This document shows positions 42,542 to 49,825 of a stretch of DNA of 64,000 nt, piece by piece. This DNA comes from Streptomyces sp. NBC_01571 (GTDB lineage: Bacteria; Actinomycetota; Actinomycetes; Streptomycetales; Streptomycetaceae). The translations under genes and the position numbers were made by a program. Under the pieces are notes generated by a model. That model made no database searches. It saw nothing but the letters and a program-made list of their open reading frames with translations, and was not told where the DNA came from. The DNA lies in NCBI RefSeq assembly GCF_026339875.1, contig NZ_JAPEPZ010000001.1, positions 1,054,001 through 1,118,000 of the forward strand, in the 5' to 3' direction. Every line of letters begins with the position of its first letter. Position 1 is the first letter of the stretch.

Positions 42542-45145
42542 TCAACTCGCCCGGGACGTGTTGCCGCCGGCCGAGTACGTTCCCGCCGCCGCTGCCGCGC
42601 CGACTCCTTCGGGGGGCGCCGGGGCGGTCGCGGTCTCCACGGCGGGGTTTCCTCCCCAGTGAGCGGACGAGGGGACCTCCTCGCCCTTCATGAGGAAGGA
42701 GTCGGGTGCCAGCACGGCGCCGTCACCCATCGTCACGCCGTAGTGCACGTGGGCGCCGACCCCGAGGGTGCAGCCGGCACCGAGAGTGGTGCGGTCGGAC
42801 TTGAACGTCCCGTCCTCCTGCGAGTGGCACTGGATCTTGCTTCCGGCGCTGAGCGTGCAGTCGTCCCCGATCGCGGCGAGCGTCCGCTCCGTCAGATAGC
42901 AGCCGTCGTCGAAGACCCTGCGGCCGATCCGGACGCCCAGCAGCCGCCAGATCACGTTCTTGAAGGGGGTGCCGTTGAAGATGTTGAGGTAGTGGTCCGG
43001 CACCTTCCACAGGCGCTCGTGCCACCAGAAGTACGGGTCGTAGATGGAGCACAGCCGCGGGCTCAGCAGCCGGAACCAGGCGATGCAACGTTCCACCAGG
43101 ACGAAGTACAGGGCGGTGAACGTCAGGGTGATCGCCACGTACGCGCCGATCACGATGTGCCCGAAGACTCCGTACAGGCTGACGGAGGCGAGAGCGAACG
43201 CCGTGAGCGCGAGGGTGTGCAGCCAGCGCAGGAACAGGAAGAGCGCCATCGTGCGGAGGTTGTAGCGGTTCTTCGCGGCGAGATTGCGGCGCAGTTCCCC
43301 ACCGGTCCGGAGATGGTCGAACCGGGAGTCGCGCTCCACCGACCGGGGGATCTCGAAGCACGGTGAGCCGAGCAGCCCGACACCCGTGCGGACCTCGCCG
43401 TCCAGGGGAACCATCACCTTCGTCGCGAGCAGGCAGTTCTCCCCCGTCCGGCCGCCGGCGGGATAGGCGATGTTGTTGCCGAGGAAGTTGCGCGCCCCGA
43501 TGGTCGCCCGGGACACCCGGAACGACGTGCTCGAGAAGTCCGCGTTGATGAGCGAGAGGCCGTCCGCGATCATCGTCCCGCTGCCGACGGTCGCCAGGAG
43601 CGGGGTCTCGTGCTGCACCTCCGAGCCGAAGTTCGAACCCGTCTGCTCGACCTCCGACAGGTCGTACCCGAGGCCGCGCAGGTAGGGGACGACGTACGAG
43701 CTGTCGCCGAAGAGCCAGGCGTAGAACCTGATGTTCGTCAGGGCCGTCGTCGCCCGGTGCAGCGCGTAGTGGAAGCCGTACAGCGGATAGACCCGGTCGG
43801 GTTCGATGACCAGGCTCAGCAGGCGCGGCACGGTGAACAGGGCCACGAGACCCAGGACCACGAAGCCGAAGAACAGCGCGAGGGACAGGACCACGGCGTC
43901 GACGAGGAAGTCCGACGACGTGATCGCGGGCGTGGCCGCGTCCAGCCGCCTGCCGAGCGCCGGGACCTGGGCGAACAGCATGTACACCCCGCCGACGGCC
44001 AGCGGGAGGTACAGGAAGAACAGCTGGAGCAGGCCGGCGATCCCGAACCAGGCCCGGCGCGGGGTGCCGCAGGCCGCCGGCGCGACCCGCACGTGGTCGA
44101 TCCGCGTGGGTTCCGCCGGGGAGCCGTGCCGGCGCTCACCGTCCGGGACGACCTGGCCGCGGTACAGGGCGGACGAGTGGCCGAGCTGGGCTCCGTCGCC
44201 CATCGCCGTGTCGATGTCGAGGACAGTCTTCTCGCCGACGAACACATCCCGGCCGAGTGTGACCCGGCCGGTCTCGATCCGTCCCGAGTGCGCCCGGTAG
44301 CAGAGGAAGAACGAGTCCTTGCGGATCACCGTCCCGGAGCCGATCGTGAGCAGGTCGGTGCAGACGGGGACCGAGCGGGAGAGGATCGTTACTCCGCCGC
44401 CGATGCGCGCGCCGAGCGCGCGCAGATACAGCACGTACAGCGGATTACCGACAAAGAAGATCATCGGATTGGCGTGGAGCAGTACTTTAACGAGCCAGAA
44501 ACGCAGATAGGTCAGACTCCAGACGGGGAAATCACGGGGTCTCCAGCGGCCGATGAGAATCCACTTGGCGGCGATCGGGAATCCGCACAGTGCGATGAAT
44601 CCGAGGCCGCCGAACACGAACGACCGCACGTAGACCTCGGCCAGGCCCGATCCGGCGGCGATCCATTCGTAGCCGCGGGCGGCGACCAGGCCGGTGAAGA
44701 AGGAGTACCCGAGGAAAATCATCAACTGGGCGGTTCCGCACAGGACGTAGCGTGACGTGCTCGGCCGCGGCACGGGGGTCGGCGACGGTGCCGGTACGGA
44801 CGGCGTCACGGGAAGCGACGCGTCGACCGGGGCGGCGACGACCTCCGCGAGAGCCGTCGCCAGGCTCCGGATCGTGGGGTACCGGTAGATGTCCTTCATC
44901 GACGCGGACGGCAGATCCGGCCGCTTCCTGACCCGTGCGCAGAACTGGGCCATGACCAGCGAGTTGGCGCCGAGGTCGTCGAAGAAGTGGCTGTCGACCG
45001 GAACGTGTTCCGCGGACACGACGCCTGCCAGTACTTCCGCGAGTTTCCTCTCGGTCTCCGCCGTCGTCGGGTCGGCACTGCTCGGCCTGGCGGCGGCTGC
45101 GTCGTCCGGTCCGACTATGAAGACCTCGGAGGACTGCTCCACCAT
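42542..45145 (-). CDS. Pls/PosA-family protein: carrier domain plus membrane and tandem hexapeptide domains
   Basis: An 867-residue protein. Residues of about 30-105 are a peptidyl carrier domain with DDLGANSLVMAQ (Ser62). The rest matches the C-terminal half of epsilon-poly-lysine synthetase-like proteins: groups of transmembrane helices (about 145-165, 190-215, 400-425, 450-485 and 615-675) between repeated left-handed beta-helix/condensation-like domains (IGGGVTILSRSVPV, VGSGTMIADG, IGDDCTLSAGSKI). In Pls those domains elongate a peptide at the membrane. No adenylation domain is present, so the NRPS encoded next must load it. The ATG at 45145 has GGAGG upstream. It is the first gene of the operon. 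Confidence 0.83.
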   Translation of the reverse strand: MVEQSSEVFIVGPDDAAAARPSSADPTTAETERKLAEVLAGVVSAEHVPVDSHFFDDLGANSLVMAQFCARVRKRPDLPSASMKDIYRYPTIRSLATALAEVVAAPVDASLPVTPSVPAPSPTPVPRPSTSRYVLCGTAQLMIFLGYSFFTGLVAARGYEWIAAGSGLAEVYVRSFVFGGLGFIALCGFPIAAKWILIGRWRPRDFPVWSLTYLRFWLVKVLLHANPMIFFVGNPLYVLYLRALGARIGGGVTILSRSVPVCTDLLTIGSGTVIRKDSFFLCYRAHSGRIETGRVTLGRDVFVGEKTVLDIDTAMGDGAQLGHSSALYRGQVVPDGERRHGSPAEPTRIDHVRVAPAACGTPRRAWFGIAGLLQLFFLYLPLAVGGVYMLFAQVPALGRRLDAATPAITSSDFLVDAVVLSLALFFGFVVLGLVALFTVPRLLSLVIEPDRVYPLYGFHYALHRATTALTNIRFYAWLFGDSSYVVPYLRGLGYDLSEVEQTGSNFGSEVQHETPLLATVGSGTMIADGLSLINADFSSTSFRVSRATIGARNFLGNNIAYPAGGRTGENCLLATKVMVPLDGEVRTGVGLLGSPCFEIPRSVERDSRFDHLRTGGELRRNLAAKNRYNLRTMALFLFLRWLHTLALTAFALASVSLYGVFGHIVIGAYVAITLTFTALYFVLVERCIAWFRLLSPRLCSIYDPYFWWHERLWKVPDHYLNIFNGTPFKNVIWRLLGVRIGRRVFDDGCYLTERTLAAIGDDCTLSAGSKIQCHSQEDGTFKSDRTTLGAGCTLGVGAHVHYGVTMGDGAVLAPDSFLMKGEEVPSSAHWGGNPAVETATAPAPPEGVGAAAAAGTYSAGGNTSRAS

Positions 45146-45544
45146 TCGACCTCCTGAGAAGACATTTCGGCTCCCGATTGCCGCGGGCGGCCGGTCCGGT
45201 GTCCTCACGCTTCGGCGAATGGCCCGACCGAGCCGTTTCCGAGCCACGAGACCGCACTCTCTTACCGTGATCACGAAACCGTGAACCCCAGTCTTATTCG
45301 TCCACCCTCAAGGCTGCCACTCCGAATCAGTGGCGCGGAATCCACGGCACCGCGTGGCAGGCCTCTGCCAGTTGGCCCCTTACACAAGTGGAGTAACGCG
45401 CCGCTTCACTCGAATGGCTGCCGATTTGTGACAAGGCCCGAAAAGAGAAAAGACAGGCCGCTGACAACCGGCGCCGGCACCGTCGACCGCGGGCGATGGC
45501 GTGGTGCCGGTCCACCCGATCGGCGGCCCTGGCAGGATGGCGGC
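45146..45544. promoter_or_regulatory. Upstream region of the Dap-NRPS operon
   Basis: About 400 bases without a gene, locally AT-richer than the rest (45281-45440), as expected for promoters. A perfect 10-base palindrome CGTGATCACG lies at 45266-45275 and may be an operator for the leftward operon. No clear -10/-35 pair could be fixed by eye. Confidence 0.4.
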
Positions 45545-45898
45545 ATGGAACGTGTGCTGGGAATCGGCGGGTACTTCATGCGGGCCGCGGACCCGGCGGC
45601 CCTGAGTGCCTGGTATCGCGACTGCCTGGGCCTGGACGCCGACGAGCACGGCCTGTGGCACCAGGGAGCCGGGCCGACGGTGTTCGCGGCGTTCGAGTCC
45701 GAGACCGACTACTTCGGGTCCCGCGCCCAGCGGACCATGCTCAACTTCCGGGTCCGCGACCTGGACGCGATGCTCGCGCAGTTGCGGGCGAAGGGAGCGG
45801 ACGTGGCCGACGGGACGCAGGACATGGAGGGTGTCGGCCGATTCGGCTGGGTCACCGACCCCGAGGGCAATCGGGTCGAGCTGTGGCAGCCCGCCTGA
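45545..45898 (+). CDS. VOC family (glyoxalase-like) protein
   Basis: A 117-residue vicinal-oxygen-chelate protein (GYFMRAADPAALSAWYRDCL, LNFRVRDLDAMLAQLR, WVTDPEGNRVELWQP). The C-terminal DPEGNRVELWQ is typical, with the metal-ligand Glu in ELWQ. Members range from glyoxalases to antibiotic-binding proteins. It is divergent from the NRPS operon, 400 bases away, so a resistance or tailoring role is possible but unproven. The ATG at 45545 has AGGATGG close by. Confidence 0.87.
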   Translation: MERVLGIGGYFMRAADPAALSAWYRDCLGLDADEHGLWHQGAGPTVFAAFESETDYFGSRAQRTMLNFRVRDLDAMLAQLRAKGADVADGTQDMEGVGRFGWVTDPEGNRVELWQPA

Positions 45899-45982
45899 CC
45901 TGACCGCCGCTTCGCGCGGACGGTGACGTGCTGGTGGCCCACCGGACCGCCGAGGTGTGCGGTCCGGCCCGGCCCGTTTCTG

Positions 45983-46011
45983 CCGGTTACTGCTAATCTA
46001 GAAGTAACCGG
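45983..46011. promoter_or_regulatory. Nine-base inverted repeat upstream of the AlkD-like gene
   Basis: CCGGTTACT (45983-45991), 11 bases, AGTAACCGG (46003-46011) form a perfect inverted repeat, 76 bases before the likely start at 46087. The spacer is AT-rich (GCTAATCTAGA) and may contain a -10. This looks like a repressor operator. Confidence 0.5.
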
Positions 46012-46086
46012 CTCCGGGCCCCCCACCAGGAATTTCCCGCGAGCTGTTCCCCCGAGTTCCGCTTGCGCGGAGAGAAGGAGCGTCCC

Positions 46087-47193
46087 GTGCCGCTGGCCGA
46101 GGAACTGCTGGGATCGGCGGCGGTGGCCGGTCTCGCCGAGTGTCTCGACAGGGCCGGCCGACCGCGCGACGCGGAGGCCGTACGCGCGTGCGGGAAGAAG
46201 CTCGACGGACTGGCCCTGCGGGAACGAAGCGACCTGGTGCGGGATGTCCTGACGGCGCACCTCCCCGGGGGCTACTCCGCGACACAGGCCGTCGTCCGTA
46301 CGGCGCTCGCAGATCCCGGATTCACCGGATGGATGATCTGGCCGGTGACGGAGGCCGTCGTCACGCGCGCCCTCGAGGACGACGATCCGGACTCCTTCGA
46401 GGCGGCACTGCACCTGCTGGCGGACCTGACTCCCCGGCTGACCGCGGAGTTCGCGATCCGGCGGATGCTCAGGGCCGATCTCGAGCGGAGTCTCCGCGTC
46501 GTCCAGCGGTGGACCGACCATCCGGACGAGCACGTGAGGCGCCTGGCGAGCGAGGGAACACGGCCCCGGCTGCCGTGGGCGATCCGGGTGCCCGGACTCC
46601 TGGACAGCCCCGAACTCACCCGCCCGGTCCTCGACGCGCTCTACCGCGATCCGTCCGAGTACGTGCGGCGTTCCGTGGCCAACCACGTGAACGACATCAG
46701 TCACGCCGTCCCGGACCTGGCCGTCGAGGTCGCGGCCGGGTGGAGCGCGGCGCCGGACGAACACACACCTCGAGTCGTACGGCACGCGCTGCGCACGGCC
46801 GTGAAGAAGGGGCACCCCGGGGCGCTGGCCCTGATGGGCTTCGAACCGGCGACGGAGGTCGCCGTCCTCGGCCCCCGGCTGGGCGAGGACCGGGTGGCGG
46901 TGGGCGACGAGATCACGTTCGCGTTCGACGTCGCCAACGAGGGAGCGGCACCGGCCAAGCTGGTGATCGACTACGTGATCCACTACCAGAAGGCCAACGG
47001 CAGCACCGCGCCCAAGGTCTTCAAGCTCACCACCAGAACACTGGAGGCGGGCGAACGCGTCTCCATCAGCCGCCGGCACTCGTTCAGGAAGATCACCACC
47101 CGGGTCTTCCATCCGGGTGCGCACGCCCTGGAACTCCAGGTCAACGGTGAAGTCCGGGGCCGTGCGGAGTTCACCCTGCTCGCAGCGTCCTGA
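46087..47193 (+). CDS. DNA alkylation repair (AlkD-like) HEAT-repeat protein
   Basis: A 368-residue protein. Residues of about 1-235 are HEAT-like helical repeats of the AlkD family (SATQAVVRTALADPGFTGW, WTDHPDEHVRRLASEGTRPR, YVRRSVANHVNDIS), which remove positively charged alkylated bases by binding the DNA backbone. The C-terminal 120 residues form a beta-rich domain (GDEITFAFDVANEGAAPAKL, HALELQVNG), seen in some longer members. The GTG at 46087 has GAAGGAG at six bases. It is convergent with an HxlR regulator. Confidence 0.85.
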   Translation: MPLAEELLGSAAVAGLAECLDRAGRPRDAEAVRACGKKLDGLALRERSDLVRDVLTAHLPGGYSATQAVVRTALADPGFTGWMIWPVTEAVVTRALEDDDPDSFEAALHLLADLTPRLTAEFAIRRMLRADLERSLRVVQRWTDHPDEHVRRLASEGTRPRLPWAIRVPGLLDSPELTRPVLDALYRDPSEYVRRSVANHVNDISHAVPDLAVEVAAGWSAAPDEHTPRVVRHALRTAVKKGHPGALALMGFEPATEVAVLGPRLGEDRVAVGDEITFAFDVANEGAAPAKLVIDYVIHYQKANGSTAPKVFKLTTRTLEAGERVSISRRHSFRKITTRVFHPGAHALELQVNGEVRGRAEFTLLAAS

Positions 47194-47235
47194 CCGGGGG
47201 TTCACCGGAGAGGTGACGGTGACCGACGGGGACGG

Positions 47236-47730
47236 TCAGGCGCCGTTCACCGTGTCCGCGTACCGGGTCCGCATGGCCTCGCTCGCGGCCGGGCCGGCCG
47301 TGAAGACGAACTCGTCCGTGTCGACGCGCCGGCCCGTCGTCCGGTCGACGACCACGGGATCGACCTCGGCGCCCGTCCGCGCGTCGACCAGGATCATGGC
47401 CCGCTCGTCCGCGTCGAGCCGGGAATTGCCCCAGGCGGCGAGAGCGACGATGACCGAGCGCAGCGAGCGGCCGTACTCCGTGAGGACGTACTCGTAGCGG
47501 TTCGGGTGCGTCTGGTACTGGCGACGCTCGAAGAGCCCTTCGGCCACCAGGGATTTGAGCCTGCTCGTCAGCATGCTGGACGAGATGCCGAGGTTCTCCT
47601 GGAACTGATCGAACCTGGTGAAGCCGTCGAACGCGTCGTGCAGGATCAGCAGCGTCCACCACTCGCCCACATGCTGGACGGTCTGGGACAGCGGGCACTC
47701 GCGGTCTTCCAGGCGTATACGGGCCGGCAT
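47236..47730 (-). CDS. HxlR family transcriptional regulator
   Basis: A 164-residue winged-helix regulator with the HxlR signature: CPLSQTVQHVGEWWTLLIL (N-terminal Cys and W-W), then ISSSMLTSRLKSLVAEGLFE as recognition helix and HPNRYEYVLTEYG in the wing. A C-terminal extension of about 50 residues (VVDRTTGRRVDTDEF) is unlike the shortest family members but common in actinomycetes. Such proteins often sense electrophiles through the Cys. The ATG at 47730 has GGAAGGGGG upstream; a GTG at 47754 is possible. It is divergent from the NTF2-like gene. Confidence 0.9.
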   Translation of the reverse strand: MPARIRLEDRECPLSQTVQHVGEWWTLLILHDAFDGFTRFDQFQENLGISSSMLTSRLKSLVAEGLFERRQYQTHPNRYEYVLTEYGRSLRSVIVALAAWGNSRLDADERAMILVDARTGAEVDPVVVDRTTGRRVDTDEFVFTAGPAASEAMRTRYADTVNGA

Positions 47731-47770
47731 GCGCGCCCCCTTCCGTTCCGTCACCTACAGGGTTCTACGT

Positions 47771-47824
47771 TAGCAGTAATGACTGCTACAGTCGAAGTGA
47801 GTCACTTTGGATTTAGCAGTGACT
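47771..47824. promoter_or_regulatory. Two inverted repeats between HxlR and NTF2-like genes
   Basis: TAGCAGT-AATG-ACTGCTA (47771-47788) is a perfect seven-base inverted repeat. AGTCACT, 11 bases, AGTGACT (47800-47824) is a second, and a further TAGCAGT half site lies at 47814-47820. They sit in the divergent promoter region and are the likely operators of the HxlR protein. Confidence 0.6.
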
Positions 47825-47887
47825 CCCTGCGCGCGATGCGCCCTGCCCACACGGCAGCCCTGCCCCCCGAGCTCCGAGGAACATCCC

Positions 47888-48232
47888 ATGTCACCCGTCA
47901 CCCTCGACGCACTCCCCCAGGCCGTCACCCGCTATCTGGCCGCCCACCGTCTGCACGACACCGCGGCACAGCTCGCGAACTTCACCCCGGACGCCACGGT
48001 GACCGACGACGGGGAGACCCACAACGGCATCGACGCCGTCGAGCGGTGGATGAACCGCACCGCCGGCGAGTACAGCTACACGATCGAGCCCACGGCGGTC
48101 CACAAGACCTCCGACCGGGAGTACACGGTCACCCAGCGGCTCGAAGGCGACTTCCCCGGCGGGGTCGTCGACCTGCACTTCCGGTTCACCCTGCGCGACG
48201 GACTCATCGAGCGGCTCGTCATCGAGGCCTGA
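47888..48232 (+). CDS. SnoaL/NTF2-like protein
   Basis: A 114-residue NTF2-fold protein (AQLANFTPDATVTDDGETH, GIDAVERWMN, YTVTQRLEGDF). The fold is used by small-molecule isomerases, hydrolases and binding proteins, so no reaction is assigned. The ATG at 47888 has GAGGAA at six bases. It is divergent from the HxlR gene and followed after 118 bases by a short-chain dehydrogenase gene; all three may be one HxlR-controlled redox unit, a common arrangement. Confidence 0.83.
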   Translation: MSPVTLDALPQAVTRYLAAHRLHDTAAQLANFTPDATVTDDGETHNGIDAVERWMNRTAGEYSYTIEPTAVHKTSDREYTVTQRLEGDFPGGVVDLHFRFTLRDGLIERLVIEA

Positions 48233-48350
48233 GTTCCCCACGTCCGCCGCCCGAGACGGTGCGAGGACGCGCTCGCCGCGCAGTCCGAAGCGGCGCACGA
48301 AACAGCAGACGGAGCAGCAGGAACCAGTAGGAAGCAGAGGGAAGCAGACC

Positions 48351-49192
48351 ATGAAGACCTGGTTCATCACCGGGGGAACCCCAGGCGGATTCGGCATGAC
48401 CTACGGGACGCGGCCCTGGAAAGAGGCGACAACGTCGTCCTGACGGCACGCAGGCCGGAGCTGCTCGAGGAGTGGGCCCGACCCCACGCCGACCGGGTGC
48501 TGGTCCTGCCACTGGACGTCACCGACGCCCGGCAGATCGAGGACGCCGTCACAGCGGCGGAGGCACGCTTCGGTGGCATCGACGTCCTGGTCAACAATGC
48601 CGGACGGGGCTGGTACGGCTCCGTCGAGGGCATGGCCGACGACACCGTGCGGCGCACCTTCGAACTGAACTTCTTCGCCGTCGTGGCCGTCCTGCGCGCC
48701 GTTCTGCCGGGCATGCGCGCCCGGCGCAGCGGATGGATCGTCAACATGTCCTCCGTGGCGGGGCTGAGGGGGGTCACCGGCTTCGGCTACTACACCGCCT
48801 CCAAGTTCGCGCTCGAGGGGCTCACCCAGGTGCTGCGCGAGGAAGTGGCGCCGCTGGGCATCCGCGTCCTCGCCGTGGAGCCCGGCGCCTTCCGCACCCG
48901 GGCGTACGCCGGCTTCGCGGACGAGCCGGTGGCCGAGACCGTGGACGCCTACCGGCCGATGGTGGAGTCCGTACGGGACTTCATGATCACGCAGGACGGC
49001 AACCAGCCCGGTGATCCCGTCCGCGCCGTCCGCGCCGTCGTCGAGGCGCTCGACGAGGAGGAGCCGCCGCGCCACCTCGTCCTGGGCAGCGACGGATACG
49101 ACGCCGTGGTCGAGCAACTCGACGCACTGCTCGCGGACATCCGCGCACGCGAGGCCGTCTCCCGCGGCGCGGACTTCCCGGCCTCCGGTTGA
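48351..49192 (+). pseudogene. Short-chain dehydrogenase/reductase, frameshifted near 48405
   Basis: The start is clear: ATG 48351 after GGAAGCAGACC, encoding MKTWFITGGTPGGFGMTY, the NAD(P)-binding TGxxxGxG region. After base 48406 the frame is wrong and hits TGA. The proper frame resumes at 48407 with DAALERGDNVVLTARRPELL and continues through NNAG, the catalytic YYTASK box and the C terminus at 49192, about 280 residues in all. One missing base accounts for it. An internal GTG at 48497 would give a protein without the cofactor site. Either a pseudogene or a sequence error. Confidence 0.8.
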
Positions 49193-49225
49193 ACCGGGGA
49201 CCGTCCGGGTCGGAGCGGCGCGCAG

Positions 49226-49272
49226 CGCCCCGGGGCCGCCGCCGGATCACGTCCGGCGGCGGCCCCGGGGCG
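49226..49272. terminator. Strong bidirectional hairpin
   Basis: A perfect 21-base stem (49226-49246 with 49252-49272) around a five-base loop lies between the convergent SDR gene and the small gene at 49286. There is no T-run on either side. Confidence 0.75.
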
Positions 49273-49285
49273 GGACCGCGGGTGG

Positions 49286-49543
49286 CTACTGTTCGCGCTG
49301 CTCGGTGCGATTGAGGCCCCGGGCGATCTCCTGGAGGATCTCCAGCTCCTGCTTCCCCGTCATCTCCGCCAGCTGCCGCAGAAGCAGAGCGCACAGCCCC
49401 GTCACACCGTCCGCGACCTGGTCGAGGTTCCCGTCCGACTCCGCGCGCTCCATCATGTACTTCGTCATGAGGTTGTCGCCGGAGACGTAGGCGGTCATGG
49501 CCTCGATACCGAGGCGTACGCGGTCGTAGTCGTTCGTCGTCAT
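49286..49543 (-). CDS. Small hypothetical helical protein (85 aa)
   Basis: An 85-residue acidic, apparently all-helical protein without cysteine-rich or membrane segments (YDRVRLGIEAMTAYVSGDN, VTGLCALLLRQLAEMTGKQ). Codon use is normal for the genome and the frame is terminated by the strong hairpin. No family was recognised. It lies divergent from, and 282 bases away from, the large SpoIIE-type phosphatase gene, so a regulatory link is possible but unshown. Confidence 0.7.
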   Translation of the reverse strand: MTTNDYDRVRLGIEAMTAYVSGDNLMTKYMMERAESDGNLDQVADGVTGLCALLLRQLAEMTGKQELEILQEIARGLNRTEQREQ

Positions 49544-49825
49544 CGCGCCACCGTCGCATGCCGCGCGCGATCATGCCACCGTCCGCCAGGATCGGCGCTC
49601 CCTGCCCCCCCGTTCCCGCCTTCCGCGACCGGCCGCCGAAGCCCGCCGGGACGGAACGCGGGTCCGGTTGACGCCGCCCGCGTACGGCGTTCCGGAGCCG
49701 TCGGCAACCGGAACGAACTGGTTCCGTGCGGCGCCGTTGAGGCTCAGGTGGCGCGTACGGCGGCGCGGCGTGACAATCCTGCGAGGCACGGTTTCGGGCG
49801 AAACGGGGACGATAGGGTTTCCACC

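Noticed and set aside
39334..42693. 1119-codon plus-strand ORF opposite the NRPS gene
   Set aside because: Antisense shadow of a high-GC gene; the minus-strand frame has all NRPS motifs and the plus frame has none.
48497..49192. Intact SDR starting at the internal GTG 48497
   Set aside because: It would lack the TGxxxGxG cofactor site, which is present just upstream in another frame with a good start; a frameshifted full gene fits better.
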